From Maridesulfovibrio bastinii DSM 16055 (GTDB lineage Bacteria; Desulfobacterota; Desulfovibrionia; Desulfovibrionales; Desulfovibrionaceae), in assembly GCF_000429985.1 (NCBI RefSeq), contig NZ_AUCX01000005.1, positions 62,001 to 126,000 on the forward strand: DNA of 64,000 nucleotides. The letters run 5' to 3'. The translations under genes and the position numbers were made by a program. Positions 8,600 through 18,591 of this stretch are shown one piece after another (within the stretch, counting starts at the first letter, position 1; each line of letters begins with the position of its first letter). Below the pieces are notes generated by a model that was not told the origin of the DNA, searched no databases, and saw only the letters and a list, made by a program, of their open reading frames with translations.

Positions 8600-11500
8600 A
8601 TGCCGAATATGAAGGATATTTCCCCATCTTTTAATGAGCAGGGAGCTGTTCCCACCAATATTACCTATAGCAATGTTCTGCGAAAAGATGACGAGAATAC
8701 TTGGAATTCTTTAGAATCTATACGGCTGCTCACAGTTCTTGCCGCTCTCCTTCATGATTCAGGCAAAGCCAGCATTCATTTTCAGGAAAAATTAAAGAAA
8801 TCAGCCCGAATAGCTGATCCATACCGTCACGAGTGGGTTTCACTCAGGATTTTTCAGAATTTTGTAGCCGGGAGAGAAGATATTGAGTGGCTGAGCGATC
8901 TTGCAGAGGGCCGTTTCGGGAGTTTGTGGCAGTTTGATGATTCGCTGATTATGGACGGTATTTCTAAAAAAGCAAAAAGCCCTTTTAAAAAAATGGACCG
9001 GATTGCTTCTTTTGTAGGTTGGCTTATGGTCAGCCATCATCGTATGCCTGCTCCGGCATCAGATTCCGGGGAACTTAAGATTCCTCAATTGAAAAAGCTG
9101 CCTTCTAAAATATCAGCCGACTGGGCCGGATCACTCAAAGATGCCGATGATATTCCCCTAACTAAAAACTGGGAATTTACCTTAAATCCGTTCGACAATC
9201 CCCTTTGGGAAAAACAGGCCATCAAAGCCGCCGCACGCATCGTAGCCCGGCAGGATATATTTGATAATAAGTGGCTTGATGACAGTTTTGCCATTCATAT
9301 TTCCCGCATGGCCCTGATCATGGCGGACCATTTTTATTCCAGCCTTACTGATCGCAGTCAGAGAATTGTGGCGCAGGACCGGGGACTGTTTGCAAATACT
9401 GCAAGAGGGGCGGACGGCCATTCCTGTTTGAATCAGGGCCTTGCTGAACACCTTGTTGGAGTGGCTGCAAAGAGCAGCCTTTTTTTACATGCTCTGCCGA
9501 GGTTGAGAGATCATCTGCCGGGCATTGGTCGGCACAAAGGTTTCACCCGCAGGGCCGCGATCAAACAGTTTCAATGGCAGAATAAATGTTATGATCTGGC
9601 GGCATCCATAGCGCAGAGATCCGTTGAAAATGGTTTTTTCGGGATTAATATGGCCTCAACCGGATGCGGAAAAACTTTTGCCAACGGGCGGATAATGTAC
9701 GGCATTGGAGATTCTCCACATGGAGTGCGTTTTACCTATGCGCTCGGTTTGCGAACTCTGACTCTTCAGACAGGAAGCGCATACAGAAAAATGCTCTCAC
9801 TGGGCGATGATGAACTTGCGGTGCTTGTCGGCGGTGGAGCTGTGCGCAGGCTGCATGAGCTCCGTGAACGTCCTGCTCAAAACGGCTGTGAAAGCGCTGC
9901 GCCACAGCAACAAAATGATTTTTTTCTGGATGAAAACAGTCATGTTTTCTATGAAGGAAATGTGGATTCATCTGTTTTGTCCGGCTGGTTTGATAACAAT
10001 CTCCAAGCCAAAAAATTAATTACCTCGCCCATAACCGTATGCACAATTGACCATCTTATGCCGGGCACGGAATCGCTCAGGGGCGGGCACCATATTCCGC
10101 CAATGCTCAGGCTGCTCACTTCTGATTTGATTCTTGATGAACCTGATGATTTTTCGCTGGCGGACCTGCACGGATTGAGCAGACTCGTAAACTGGGCCGG
10201 AATGCTGGGGAGCAGAGTTTTACTGTCTTCTGCAACCATGCCTCCGGCATTTATTGAAGGACTGTTTGATGCTTATGCCGCCGGGCGTAAGGTTTTTATG
10301 AAAAATTGCGGTAGTTCAGTGAAAACACTTCCGGTGTGTTGTGCATGGTTTGATGAATTCAATGCGGTTGCGCATGATATGGATTCAGGCAAAAATTTTA
10401 TTGAAGAGCATAACAGCTTTGTTGAGAAGCGATGTGAAAAAATATCCGCAACAGAGCAGAGAAAACGCGGTAAAATAGTAGCAGTGGATACTGAATGTGA
10501 AAGTACGGAAGCTGATGTGGCTGCCACCATTTTAAAATACAGCTCAGAACTTCACAGCAGACATTTTTGCAGCCCGTCTGATTCATCCGTAAAAGTCAGC
10601 TTCGGTCTTGTCCGAATGGCCAATATTAATTCCGCAGTGAATGTTGCCAAAGAGTTATCCTGCCGCCGTGCTCCGGAAGGAGTGCGGGTCCATATCTGCT
10701 GCTATCATTCCCAATATCCGTTGATGGTTCGGTCCGCCATTGAAAAGCGGCTCGATGCAATTCTCAAACGTGAAAATGATCAAAGTATTTTTGAAAATGA
10801 ATATGTAATCGAAACTTTGAAAAAGTCAGATTTGGATAGCCATATTTTTATTGTTCTTGCAACGCCTGTTGCGGAAGTCGGCAGAGACCATGATTACGAC
10901 TGGGCTATAATTGAGCCGTCTTCCATGCGTTCAATTGTGCAGCTTGCCGGAAGGGTCTGGCGGCACCGGAAGGATAAAGTCTGCAATTATCCAAATATTT
11001 ATATTTTAGAGAAAAATATAAAAGCCCTCAAAGGGAAAGAAGTAGTTTTTGAAAAGCCCGGATTTGAAAGCAAATGGCACAAGCTTTCAAGCCATGATCT
11101 GCATTATGTTCTGACTGAAGATCAGTATCGGGAAATCAATTCTCTGCCGAGGATAAAAGAGCGCAGTAATTTTGATGAGACAGGCAACCTTGTTGATCTG
11201 GAACATTTTCAGATCAGGAATACCATGACCAGCAGAAAGGTTGCTGACGATGATGAAACAGAAGGCGCTGACAGGTGGTGGAATACTCGGGCCAGTCTTT
11301 CTGGATATCTTCAAAAAACAACCGGATTCAGGTCCGGGGAGAAGAATAACCGCTACTCATGTGTGCTGGAAGATGAGTATGAAGAAATAAAATTTATTGG
11401 ATTTAATGATGTCGGGGAGGAAATTGATTGTGACTATCTGTTTAGAAAAGAAGATTTTGAGCCTGATAGCGAGTCAATCTCTTTCTGGGATGGCTCCGAC

Positions 11501-11644
11501 TTTAAAGAGGTCGCTTTAAAGCTGGCGGATGATCTGGATATGGATATTGAAAAGTGTTCCAGAATTTTCGGGCAGTTTGCTTTGAGGGCCAGCGGTGAAG
11601 AAAAAGGATGGAAATATCATCCCAACCTTGGATTTTATTCCTGA
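8600..11644 (+). CDS. cas3: Type I-F Cas3 helicase-nuclease lacking the N-terminal Cas2 domain
   Basis: A 1014-residue protein. Family I-F Cas3 proteins (Cas2/3) normally begin with a roughly 80-residue Cas2 domain. Here the protein starts with about ten residues and then directly enters the conserved FNEQGAVPTN segment that follows Cas2 in the Pseudomonas protein. The HD nuclease has LLHDSGKAS (H52, D53), RHEW and SHHRMP (H146, H147). The helicase has Walker A STGCGKT near residue 352 and Walker B LILDEPDD near residue 511, then SATMPP and a late QLAGRVWRH motif VI. Nuclease and helicase residues look intact, so target degradation after Csy-complex recruitment is plausible. The alternative ATG at 8609 would change only three residues. 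It is first in a five-gene operon with 54 bp to cas8f. Confidence 0.95.
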   Translation: MPNMKDISPSFNEQGAVPTNITYSNVLRKDDENTWNSLESIRLLTVLAALLHDSGKASIHFQEKLKKSARIADPYRHEWVSLRIFQNFVAGREDIEWLSDLAEGRFGSLWQFDDSLIMDGISKKAKSPFKKMDRIASFVGWLMVSHHRMPAPASDSGELKIPQLKKLPSKISADWAGSLKDADDIPLTKNWEFTLNPFDNPLWEKQAIKAAARIVARQDIFDNKWLDDSFAIHISRMALIMADHFYSSLTDRSQRIVAQDRGLFANTARGADGHSCLNQGLAEHLVGVAAKSSLFLHALPRLRDHLPGIGRHKGFTRRAAIKQFQWQNKCYDLAASIAQRSVENGFFGINMASTGCGKTFANGRIMYGIGDSPHGVRFTYALGLRTLTLQTGSAYRKMLSLGDDELAVLVGGGAVRRLHELRERPAQNGCESAAPQQQNDFFLDENSHVFYEGNVDSSVLSGWFDNNLQAKKLITSPITVCTIDHLMPGTESLRGGHHIPPMLRLLTSDLILDEPDDFSLADLHGLSRLVNWAGMLGSRVLLSSATMPPAFIEGLFDAYAAGRKVFMKNCGSSVKTLPVCCAWFDEFNAVAHDMDSGKNFIEEHNSFVEKRCEKISATEQRKRGKIVAVDTECESTEADVAATILKYSSELHSRHFCSPSDSSVKVSFGLVRMANINSAVNVAKELSCRRAPEGVRVHICCYHSQYPLMVRSAIEKRLDAILKRENDQSIFENEYVIETLKKSDLDSHIFIVLATPVAEVGRDHDYDWAIIEPSSMRSIVQLAGRVWRHRKDKVCNYPNIYILEKNIKALKGKEVVFEKPGFESKWHKLSSHDLHYVLTEDQYREINSLPRIKERSNFDETGNLVDLEHFQIRNTMTSRKVADDDETEGADRWWNTRASLSGYLQKTTGFRSGEKNNRYSCVLEDEYEEIKFIGFNDVGEEIDCDYLFRKEDFEPDSESISFWDGSDFKEVALKLADDLDMDIEKCSRIFGQFALRASGEEKGWKYHPNLGFYS

Positions 11645-11698
11645 AATTTAAGTTTATCAGGTGGTTTAATCTAATACCAAGCAATCTTGAGAGGCGCT

Positions 11699-13057
11699 AT
11701 GAGCGAAGTAAATCAGGATGAAGTAGATGCTATACGCAAAGTCATTGATGACTATTTGAAAAGTATTGCAGATTCTAAAAGTGAATCTTTTTTTAAAAAA
11801 ATTGCAAAATATAAAGAAAGTATAGCCTCAGACGAAGCCCTGCCTGCTGATATTGAAAAAGCAGAAAAAGGGATAGCGGAAGAAGAATTAAATATTGAAA
11901 AAGTCCGCTCCAAGTATGAGACAGAAACTTGGCTGCTTGATGCGGCCAAAAGAGCCGGATGGATTCAGCTTGTAAGCCATACACCTAAAAATATGAATTC
12001 GTGTGCAAAGGGTGCGTCCGGTCTTTTTTGCAGCACGGCATCAAAATCAATACCTGATGAATTTGTAAGTTCATTTTCCATAGGAGCTAAATCAGATGTG
12101 AATGATGCTGTGGGAAATGCCGCAGCTCTTGATGTAAATAAGTTTTTACAGACTGAATATAAAGGACGTTCTCTGCTTAGTATGCTGCTTGAGGATGACA
12201 AAAATTTTCAAATGGCCCTTGCTGATAATTCAGAAACAGCAAAGCAGATATTTGACGGTTTTAAAGAGTTCATCAAAGAACGGGAACCTTCAGCCCACAG
12301 CCTGACCAAGCAGGTATATTTCCCCGTTAGTGACGGATATCATCTCTTACTGCCTCTGTATCCTTCGGTTCTGGTCAGCAATATACATGAACAACTCAGT
12401 TCGGATTTTTTCAGTGAAGAAGTTAAGGCTGCCAGAAAAGCACGCAAAGGTAATGATTTTTGTGAACAGCCAATCCACAGCTATCCTGATCTGGCCGTAC
12501 AGTCTTTTGGCGGCAGCAAACCGCAGAATATCAGCCAGTTGAACAGCATGCGTCATGGTAAAAGTTATCTTTTGCCTTCACTACCGCCTATGTGGAAATC
12601 AGCTGAAATTTCAATTCCCCGCAGAAGTATTTTTAGCTCATCACTGTATTACCGTAGAAACGTCAGATACTGGGTAAAAGCTCTTGGCGAATATCTTAAA
12701 AAACTTACAGTTGATAATATGAATACCAGACATGGCCGGGACAAGATTCTTGCCGCGATTGTTGATGATGTTTTGAACTATGCAATGGAGTTACGTTCTC
12801 TGCCCTCAGCCTGGAGTGCTTCCCCTGAGTATAAACTGCCTGACTATGAAAAAAAATGGCTTGATGTTGGATATCCTTCAGATTCCGGTGTGCAGGATGA
12901 TGAATGGCTGGAACTGGTCTGCCATAATTTTGCTTTGACTTTAAATGCACGGCTCAAGAAATTTTATAAAATAGAAGTAGATAACTCTACATATAATATC
13001 TGGAAGACAGCTTTGAAAACGGAAATGAAAAAGTTCAACTGGGAGGGCGGATTATGA
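11699..13057 (+). CDS. cas8f: Csy1 (Cas8f), large subunit of the I-F Cascade
   Basis: A 452-residue protein. The ATG at 11699 is preferred to the in-frame TTG at 11687 because GAGAGG sits just before it. Length and order match Csy1 of type I-F systems, which binds the crRNA 5' handle with Csy2 and reads the PAM. Recognisable family features are the N-terminal helical charged region and the central stretch with SQLNSMRHGKSYLLPSLPP. The stop overlaps the cas5f start by four bases (ATGA), showing tight coupling. No frameshift or truncation was seen. Confidence 0.93.
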   Translation: MSEVNQDEVDAIRKVIDDYLKSIADSKSESFFKKIAKYKESIASDEALPADIEKAEKGIAEEELNIEKVRSKYETETWLLDAAKRAGWIQLVSHTPKNMNSCAKGASGLFCSTASKSIPDEFVSSFSIGAKSDVNDAVGNAAALDVNKFLQTEYKGRSLLSMLLEDDKNFQMALADNSETAKQIFDGFKEFIKEREPSAHSLTKQVYFPVSDGYHLLLPLYPSVLVSNIHEQLSSDFFSEEVKAARKARKGNDFCEQPIHSYPDLAVQSFGGSKPQNISQLNSMRHGKSYLLPSLPPMWKSAEISIPRRSIFSSSLYYRRNVRYWVKALGEYLKKLTVDNMNTRHGRDKILAAIVDDVLNYAMELRSLPSAWSASPEYKLPDYEKKWLDVGYPSDSGVQDDEWLELVCHNFALTLNARLKKFYKIEVDNSTYNIWKTALKTEMKKFNWEGGL

Positions 13058-14055
13058 GCCTGAAATTTAAAACTCCCGATGCTGTTTTAGTTTTGAATCA
13101 TCTACGCCTTATCAATTGCAACACTATTTCCAGCCCACTCACATGGGGTTTTCCAGCCATCTCTGCTTTTGCCGGATTCACTGAAGCCTTGAATATAAGA
13201 GTTCAGGATTCAACGGAATATGAAGTCCAGCTTTGCGGAGTTGGTGTAGTCTGCCATGCTTTTGATCCACAGGTAAACAAGGCTGATGGATCTTTCGAAA
13301 CAACTTTTAAGCAGACTAGAAATCCGCTGGAAAAGAAAGGTGCAAAATTTGTTTCCGCTTCTCTTCAGGAGGAAGGCCGCTGCCACATAGACGTAAGCAT
13401 CATAATTGGAATCTACGGTGACTTTGATGATTTAGATGAAGAAGAAGAGGAAGAATTTAAAGAACAGATTTATGCTTTTGTTCAAACAATGCGTATAGCC
13501 GGGGGAAGCATTCTACCGGTTGAGGGAAATAAAACCTTTTGTGAGCTTATACCTGTCTCTTCCAATAAGGAAAAACGAGAAAATCAGTTTAGAAGTATCC
13601 GTTCAAAGCTTATGCCCGGATTTACTCTGGTAAGCCGAACTGATGTTTTGAGAGATACTTTTAAACAGAAGCATGATGAAAACTCTGAGGCTACAGGTAT
13701 TGATGCTCTGCTGGATTATTCCAGGCTGACGAGCAGATGTGTGAAGCTTGATTCTGGTCAGGATGGTGAGGATGATTTCTCATATGAATGGCGCACAGAT
13801 GGAAAATCAGGATGGATTGTTCCTATTCCGGTAGGGTATGTCGGGATTTCCAAACTGTATGCGCCCGGCGAAGTGGCTAACTGCCGTGATATGAGCGTCA
13901 ATGCCCAGTTTGTGGAATGTGTTTATTCCCTTGGTGAGTGGTTAAGCCCTCACAGAGTATCGGAAGTGAATAATCTTTTATGGTTTTATGATTACCGTGA
14001 AGATGAAGATTTATATCTGCTGGTAAATAATTATCCAAAATTTATTAATAATTAG
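13054..14055 (+). CDS. cas5f: Csy2 (Cas5f), I-F Cascade subunit
   Basis: A 333-residue protein. It overlaps the end of cas8f by four bases. The N-terminal region has LVLNHLRLINCNTISSPLTW followed by FPAISAFAGF, the typical Csy2 opening; a RAMP-like ferredoxin fold is expected. Csy2 pairs with Csy1 at the crRNA 5' handle. An acidic loop (DLDEEEEEEF, near residue 130) interrupts the middle. A 9-bp gap, with a ribosome binding site overlapping the stop codon, leads to cas7f. Confidence 0.93.
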   Translation: MSLKFKTPDAVLVLNHLRLINCNTISSPLTWGFPAISAFAGFTEALNIRVQDSTEYEVQLCGVGVVCHAFDPQVNKADGSFETTFKQTRNPLEKKGAKFVSASLQEEGRCHIDVSIIIGIYGDFDDLDEEEEEEFKEQIYAFVQTMRIAGGSILPVEGNKTFCELIPVSSNKEKRENQFRSIRSKLMPGFTLVSRTDVLRDTFKQKHDENSEATGIDALLDYSRLTSRCVKLDSGQDGEDDFSYEWRTDGKSGWIVPIPVGYVGISKLYAPGEVANCRDMSVNAQFVECVYSLGEWLSPHRVSEVNNLLWFYDYREDEDLYLLVNNYPKFINN

Positions 14056-14064
14056 GAGACGATC

Positions 14065-15087
14065 ATGGCTGCAAAAAATTCTAAAATAAGTTTGCCTTCA
14101 GTTCTTGCCTTTGAAAGAAAGATTGATGTTTCAGACGGTCTTTTCAAGTCCGGTGAGTGGTCTGATCGTCAGAATTTTCAAAACTGGGAACCAGTCTTGG
14201 TGCGTGAAAAAGCTGTAAGAGGTACAATTTCTTCCCGGTCAGTAACAAATAAAAAATTAGAAGATTCTATAAAAAATGCAAATCCACAGAGAGTTGATGT
14301 TGCTTCAATTGGAGCTAGTTCAGACAGTTTTAGCTTACAGTTTTCATGTAAGATACTTGGAAATATAGGTTTACCTTCTGCATGCAGTGAGCCTGAATAT
14401 CAAAAAAAATTAAGTGAAAAAATTTCTAAATATATAGATGATGATGTAGTTAAAGATATATCTACTCGCTATGCTTTGAATTTGGCCAATGGACGTTTTT
14501 TATGGAGAAATAGGTTCGGAGCTGATGATTTAGAAGTTAAAGTTCAACTACTTAGTAAAGGTCAGGTAACTAAGGAGTGGGTTTTTGATGGATTTGATTT
14601 TTCACTTAATGACTTTAGTATTCCTGATAAAGCTGAAGCAGCTATCAATGAACTCGCTTGTGTTATTGCAAAAGGTTTCGCAGGAGATCTTGCTATTTTG
14701 AATATTGTTGCTTTTGCTCGTATTGGATCAGGGCAAGAAATTTACCCATCAGAAGAGTTCATCCAAGGGAAAGAGAGTGGTAATGTTGCTGGTAAAAAAA
14801 GTAAGACGTTGTATTCTATTGATGGCGTAGCAGGATTTCATAGCCAAAAAATATCTAATGCATTGCGTACTATTGACACGTGGTATGAAGGTGGAAATGC
14901 TTCAAAACCTATAGCTATAGAGCCTTATGGTTCAGTGACTTCTATGGCAACTGCATATCGCTCTAAGGGGAATAATTTTTTCAAACTATTGGAGCGCTTC
15001 TTATCAGATGATATAGAGATTGATAGGAAAGATGATCTTAAATTCTTAATAGCTATTTTAATTCGTGGTGGAGTCTTCAGTAAATAG
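14065..15087 (+). CDS. cas7f: Csy3 (Cas7f), I-F Cascade backbone subunit
   Basis: A 340-residue protein with TTAGGAGA before the start. The N-terminus LPSVLAFERKIDVSDGLF is the conserved Csy3 opening; six copies of this protein form the crRNA backbone in characterised I-F complexes. The C-terminal half contains SIDGVAGFHSQKISNALRTI and a region ending FFKLLERFL. Base composition from roughly 14200 onward is visibly more AT-rich, with TTA, ATA and AGT codons, than cas8f, cas5f or cas6f. This hints at replacement of this one gene by recombination, although selection on codon use cannot be excluded. Confidence 0.95.
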   Translation: MAAKNSKISLPSVLAFERKIDVSDGLFKSGEWSDRQNFQNWEPVLVREKAVRGTISSRSVTNKKLEDSIKNANPQRVDVASIGASSDSFSLQFSCKILGNIGLPSACSEPEYQKKLSEKISKYIDDDVVKDISTRYALNLANGRFLWRNRFGADDLEVKVQLLSKGQVTKEWVFDGFDFSLNDFSIPDKAEAAINELACVIAKGFAGDLAILNIVAFARIGSGQEIYPSEEFIQGKESGNVAGKKSKTLYSIDGVAGFHSQKISNALRTIDTWYEGGNASKPIAIEPYGSVTSMATAYRSKGNNFFKLLERFLSDDIEIDRKDDLKFLIAILIRGGVFSK

Positions 15088-15099
15088 TAAGGGTGACAA

Positions 15100-15663
15100 A
15101 TGAATTACTATCTCGATCTAAAGGTTGTTCCAGACAGTGAATTTAATTCGCAGACTCTCCTGAATATCCTTTTTGGTAAGTTACATTTTGCTCTGGTTAA
15201 TCTCGGGGATAAAAACGTTGGAGTCAGCTTTCCGAATTTTTCTGAGGAAAACAACAGGCTCGGAGATTGTTTGAGGCTACATTCAAATTCAGATTCTCTT
15301 GATATGCTTGCCAAGAATAATTGGATGCGTGGTATCAGGGACTATACTGTCATTGGAGAGGTCAACCCGGTCCCGGAATCTGTCAGTTATCGTACTGTTT
15401 CCAGATATCAGGTAAAAAGTAACCCGGAAAAAGAGCGTAGAAGGCTGATAAAAAGGAAAAATATAACTCAGGAAGAAGCTATGAAGCTTATTCCTGATAA
15501 TACCGCTAAGCGAGTGAAACTTCCGTACATCGAAATGAAAAGTTGCAGCAGAGGGGCACGCTTTAAGCTATTCATCAAACATTCTGAACTGTTGGAGAAG
15601 CCTGCTGAGGGTGTTTTTTCGAAGTATGGATTAAGTGCTACAGCAACAATACCATGGTTTTAG
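15100..15663 (+). CDS. cas6f: Csy4 (Cas6f), crRNA-processing endoribonuclease
   Basis: A 187-residue protein, identical in length to Pseudomonas Csy4 and with key residues at the same numbers: catalytic His29 (FGKLHFAL), Ser148 and Ser150 (KSCSRG), Phe155 and Tyr176 (SKYGLS). The arginine-rich helix that docks in the repeat hairpin major groove is present around residues 107-120 (KSNPEKERRRLIKRK). It ends in PWF as in the family. It should cleave the repeat 3' of the stem and remain bound to the crRNA. It is the last cas gene, and a terminator follows. Confidence 0.97.
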   Translation: MNYYLDLKVVPDSEFNSQTLLNILFGKLHFALVNLGDKNVGVSFPNFSEENNRLGDCLRLHSNSDSLDMLAKNNWMRGIRDYTVIGEVNPVPESVSYRTVSRYQVKSNPEKERRRLIKRKNITQEEAMKLIPDNTAKRVKLPYIEMKSCSRGARFKLFIKHSELLEKPAEGVFSKYGLSATATIPWF

Positions 15664-15704
15664 AGCTTGGCTGTATTAAATAAATTCTATTTATGTTTCT
15701 TACT

Positions 15705-15732
15705 GGCTCACACTTTTAGTGTGGGCCTTTTT
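15705..15732 (+). terminator. Intrinsic terminator of the cas operon
   Basis: A 9-bp stem GGCTCACAC / GTGTGGGCC (one G-U pair) with a 5-nt loop is followed by TTTTTAT. It lies 42 bp after the cas6f stop. Confidence 0.88.
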
Positions 15733-15832
15733 ATATAGTAAAGTTGTCTATTTTAACTGGTTACTATAATAAAATATAAGAAAAAAATATTGCTATACTG
15801 GATTCTACAATTAAATTTTTGGAGCTGCTTTA

Positions 15833-16819
15833 ATGTCACAAACCCTGCCTTCAGGTGATGTCTGCATAGTCATTACTGCTTACAATCGGAGTGCTCATAC
15901 TAAGCGCACGATTGAATCAATATGGAAATACGCTGGATGCGATTTTACCCTCTGCGTTGTAGATAATTCCAGTACCGATGATACCTGGGAGACTCTTTGC
16001 GGACTTCGGGAACAGGGGCTGGTTCATTTTGCATATCGTTTTACGAAAAATATGGGACCTGCTGTAGCCACAAATTTTGTCTGGTCCCGGTTTACGGCTC
16101 CTTTTTACCTTCGGCTCGACAATGATATATTTTTCTCACTGGAAGGTTGGCTTAAAAAAATGTGTGACCTTAGTGAAAAGTATAAGGATGTCAGTGCGCT
16201 TTCATATCCTATATTTTACAATTCAGAGTACTATAAAATAGTAGCTGAAACGTATGGCCAAGAACTGCTGGACCGTTGCGATTTCAAAGGAAGCCATCCC
16301 GGTGGCATCTTTTTTATGGACTGTTCGTCTTTTAAAAATGTTGGATTCTGGAACGAGGATTATGGTTCTTACGGTGCGGAGGATGGTGATTATTCTAAGC
16401 GGATTGACTTGATGGGTAGAAAGCGGCTCTACGTCAATTGCTTTGACTGGGGCCTACATGATGACTTTAGTGCTGAAGATAATGCAAAATATATTAAATC
16501 CAAAAGTCTCCGCCAGAAATCCCATAAGCAATACGCCGGCCTTTTTCAGATTAATACTCTGATGTATAAATTAAAACTGCGTAGCCTCAAGGTTCGCCGC
16601 AAATACATTCCCACTGTTCAGGGTGATAATATATCATTTAGCCTGGATAAAGAATACTCGTCCCGGATAACAAGGCTACAGTCAGATATACGCAAGAGCT
16701 TGATTCTAATAAAAGATTCAGGAAACGAATTAGACCGCATCGATCGTTCAATTCTAGTTAAACTGGTAAAATCTATAGTTCCCGAATCAATAATAGATGT
16801 AGCTGCTGACGAGTATTGA
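15833..16819 (+). CDS. Family 2 glycosyltransferase
   Basis: A 328-residue cytosolic protein with GGAG before the start. The N-terminal GT-A fold shows CIVITAYNRSAHTKRTIES, VVDNSSTDDTW and RLDNDIFF (DXD-like metal/nucleotide-sugar site, near residue 100). Then come PGGIFFMDCSSF and NEDYGSYGAEDGDYSKRI, an ED-containing acceptor/catalytic base region as in GT2 enzymes. The C-terminal 100 residues are charged and have no clear domain. The acceptor and sugar are unknown. It stands alone between the cas operon and a chemoreceptor on the opposite strand. Confidence 0.85.
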   Translation: MSQTLPSGDVCIVITAYNRSAHTKRTIESIWKYAGCDFTLCVVDNSSTDDTWETLCGLREQGLVHFAYRFTKNMGPAVATNFVWSRFTAPFYLRLDNDIFFSLEGWLKKMCDLSEKYKDVSALSYPIFYNSEYYKIVAETYGQELLDRCDFKGSHPGGIFFMDCSSFKNVGFWNEDYGSYGAEDGDYSKRIDLMGRKRLYVNCFDWGLHDDFSAEDNAKYIKSKSLRQKSHKQYAGLFQINTLMYKLKLRSLKVRRKYIPTVQGDNISFSLDKEYSSRITRLQSDIRKSLILIKDSGNELDRIDRSILVKLVKSIVPESIIDVAADEY

Positions 16820-16860
16820 TTGATATACTACATGGTCATAGTGCCTCTGCATTCAGCTGT

Positions 16861-18591
16861 TTATTTTATCTTACTGATCAGTTCATCCAGAGCAACGGCT
16901 TCCTGTGACAGGTTTTGAATAAAGTTGTTGGCTTCATCCATACTTCGTACGTTTTTTTCAGCAATTTCATTTATCTCAACAATGGCAAGATTAATTTCCT
17001 CAAAAGTGCGTGACTGTTCTTCTGATGCTTTGGTGATCTCCTCAATCTGCGTTGAGCTTTGATTAACAAGTTCTACAATCTGGTTTAGAACTCCACCGGA
17101 TTCTTCAGCAAGTCTGCTGGCATCCTGAGCTTCTTCTGAAGCTTTATTCATGTTTGCCATGTTATCCTGAACAGAGTTTTGAATTTCTTCAATGCTTTGT
17201 TCCACCTCATGGGTAGCGGTCATGGTTTTTTCTGCCAGCTTACGGACTTCGTCTGCTACGACAGCAAATCCTCTACCGGCTTCACCAGCTCTCGCGGCCT
17301 CAATTGCCGCATTTAATGCAAGCAGATTAGTCTGGTCTGCAATGTCGTTGATGACGCTGATGATCTGGTTAATTGATTCTGCTTTTGTTCCCAGATTATT
17401 CATATCAGTATTTAATCTGCTGCTCAGACGATTAAGCGAAGAAATTGATTCAATAGATTTTTCAAGTACGGATTCTCCTTCAATGGCCTTTTTACGCGCA
17501 CTACCGGAACATGAGGAGGCATCACCTGCATTTTGCGAAACAGCTACCACTGTAGAATTCATTTCCCCCATTGCTGCTGATGTTCTTTCTATTCTGCTGA
17601 GCTGTACTCTTGCTCCATCGTTTACCTGCATTACCAATGTAGCCAACTGTTCAGTTTCTTTACTCACGTTATGCGAAACACTGGTCGCCTTATGGACCAT
17701 ATTGTTTATTTTTTCGAGCATGTCCTTGATCTCCTGCTCATTGGCTTCAGCTTCTTTCATAGCTTTGAGAGATTCACGGGCTTCTTGAACTGCAAGCATA
17801 GCTTCCTGTTCTTTTTTGTTCGCAGTGGTAAGGCTTTCACGTAAAGAACTAACCATACTAACAACAGAATTATTAAGAGTCAGAAGCTCCCCTACGCAAT
17901 TGTCATAGGTCTCAGCATCGAGCTCTCCGGCTTTGATTCTGGATGCATATCTACTTATCTGGTTTAATGGGATCAATACCTGCAGGCTTATAACCAGATA
18001 GAGCATAATCGAAATAGGTATGAATAATATTATCCCTGCCGCCTGAATGTACACGATAAGAGATGTTTTTGCCTCACTTTGCTTCTGGAGCATGAGCACT
18101 GCTTTGTTCATCTCTTTTAGCAATGGCACATTATTGCTCATAATGTATGAAAGAGATTGCACATCTTCATGCTGTAGAACATTATTTAGGGATTTTTTAA
18201 ATTTTTCCCACATTGAATTTACTTTTTCCAGCTGGTCTTTTGCAGGACTTGAAGAGGGGGGAAGGTTACGGGTTTTTCCATCCGGTTTAAAAGTTATAGG
18301 AGCTGGCCCTCCCAGAATTAACGCTTTCAGAGTGTTATCAAAAAGATTTCGTGTAGACTCAACTTGTTGCCTTGCTGTTGGGTTGATTTTTTTTGTTTTT
18401 TGAAATTCAAGCATAAATGCAAGAGTTTCTTTTGACATTTTTTGGGAGAGCATTCTTTGCCTTCCAGCAAGGTTGACTACCAGACCATCAGTCTTTTGAT
18501 CATTGGTAATAAAGAAGGTGCTTATAAACATAGATAAGACCACCAGCGCCATAAGCGTAAATGCTATTAAAAACTTTATTCTTAGACCCAT
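16861..18591 (-). CDS. Methyl-accepting chemotaxis protein with PilJ-type sensor domain
   Basis: A 576-residue protein with GGAGG at the start. TM1 spans residues 8-28. A periplasmic helical domain opens [19 protein letters not shown], the signature of the PilJ/NarX-type sensor domain. TM2 is near 180-205, then comes a HAMP linker. The cytoplasmic signalling domain has the hairpin tip core [20 protein letters not shown] followed by [16 protein letters not shown], which contacts CheA/CheW. PilJ-type domains in NarX sense nitrate, but the ligand-binding Arg pattern cannot be judged here. The ligand is therefore unknown. It is monocistronic. Confidence 0.93.
   Translation of the reverse strand: MGLRIKFLIAFTLMALVVLSMFISTFFITNDQKTDGLVVNLAGRQRMLSQKMSKETLAFMLEFQKTKKINPTARQQVESTRNLFDNTLKALILGGPAPITFKPDGKTRNLPPSSSPAKDQLEKVNSMWEKFKKSLNNVLQHEDVQSLSYIMSNNVPLLKEMNKAVLMLQKQSEAKTSLIVYIQAAGIILFIPISIMLYLVISLQVLIPLNQISRYASRIKAGELDAETYDNCVGELLTLNNSVVSMVSSLRESLTTANKKEQEAMLAVQEARESLKAMKEAEANEQEIKDMLEKINNMVHKATSVSHNVSKETEQLATLVMQVNDGARVQLSRIERTSAAMGEMNSTVVAVSQNAGDASSCSGSARKKAIEGESVLEKSIESISSLNRLSSRLNTDMNNLGTKAESINQIISVINDIADQTNLLALNAAIEAARAGEAGRGFAVVADEVRKLAEKTMTATHEVEQSIEEIQNSVQDNMANMNKASEEAQDASRLAEESGGVLNQIVELVNQSSTQIEEITKASEEQSRTFEEINLAIVEINEIAEKNVRSMDEANNFIQNLSQEAVALDELISKIK

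Noticed and set aside
8064-15663. CRISPR-associated transposon (I-F3) interpretation
   Set aside because: Those systems lack cas3 and carry tns and tniQ genes; here cas3 is intact and no tns genes occur.
17192-17788. Long open frame opposite the chemoreceptor gene
   Set aside because: Antisense shadow of the MCP signalling domain with Ser/Leu-rich translation.
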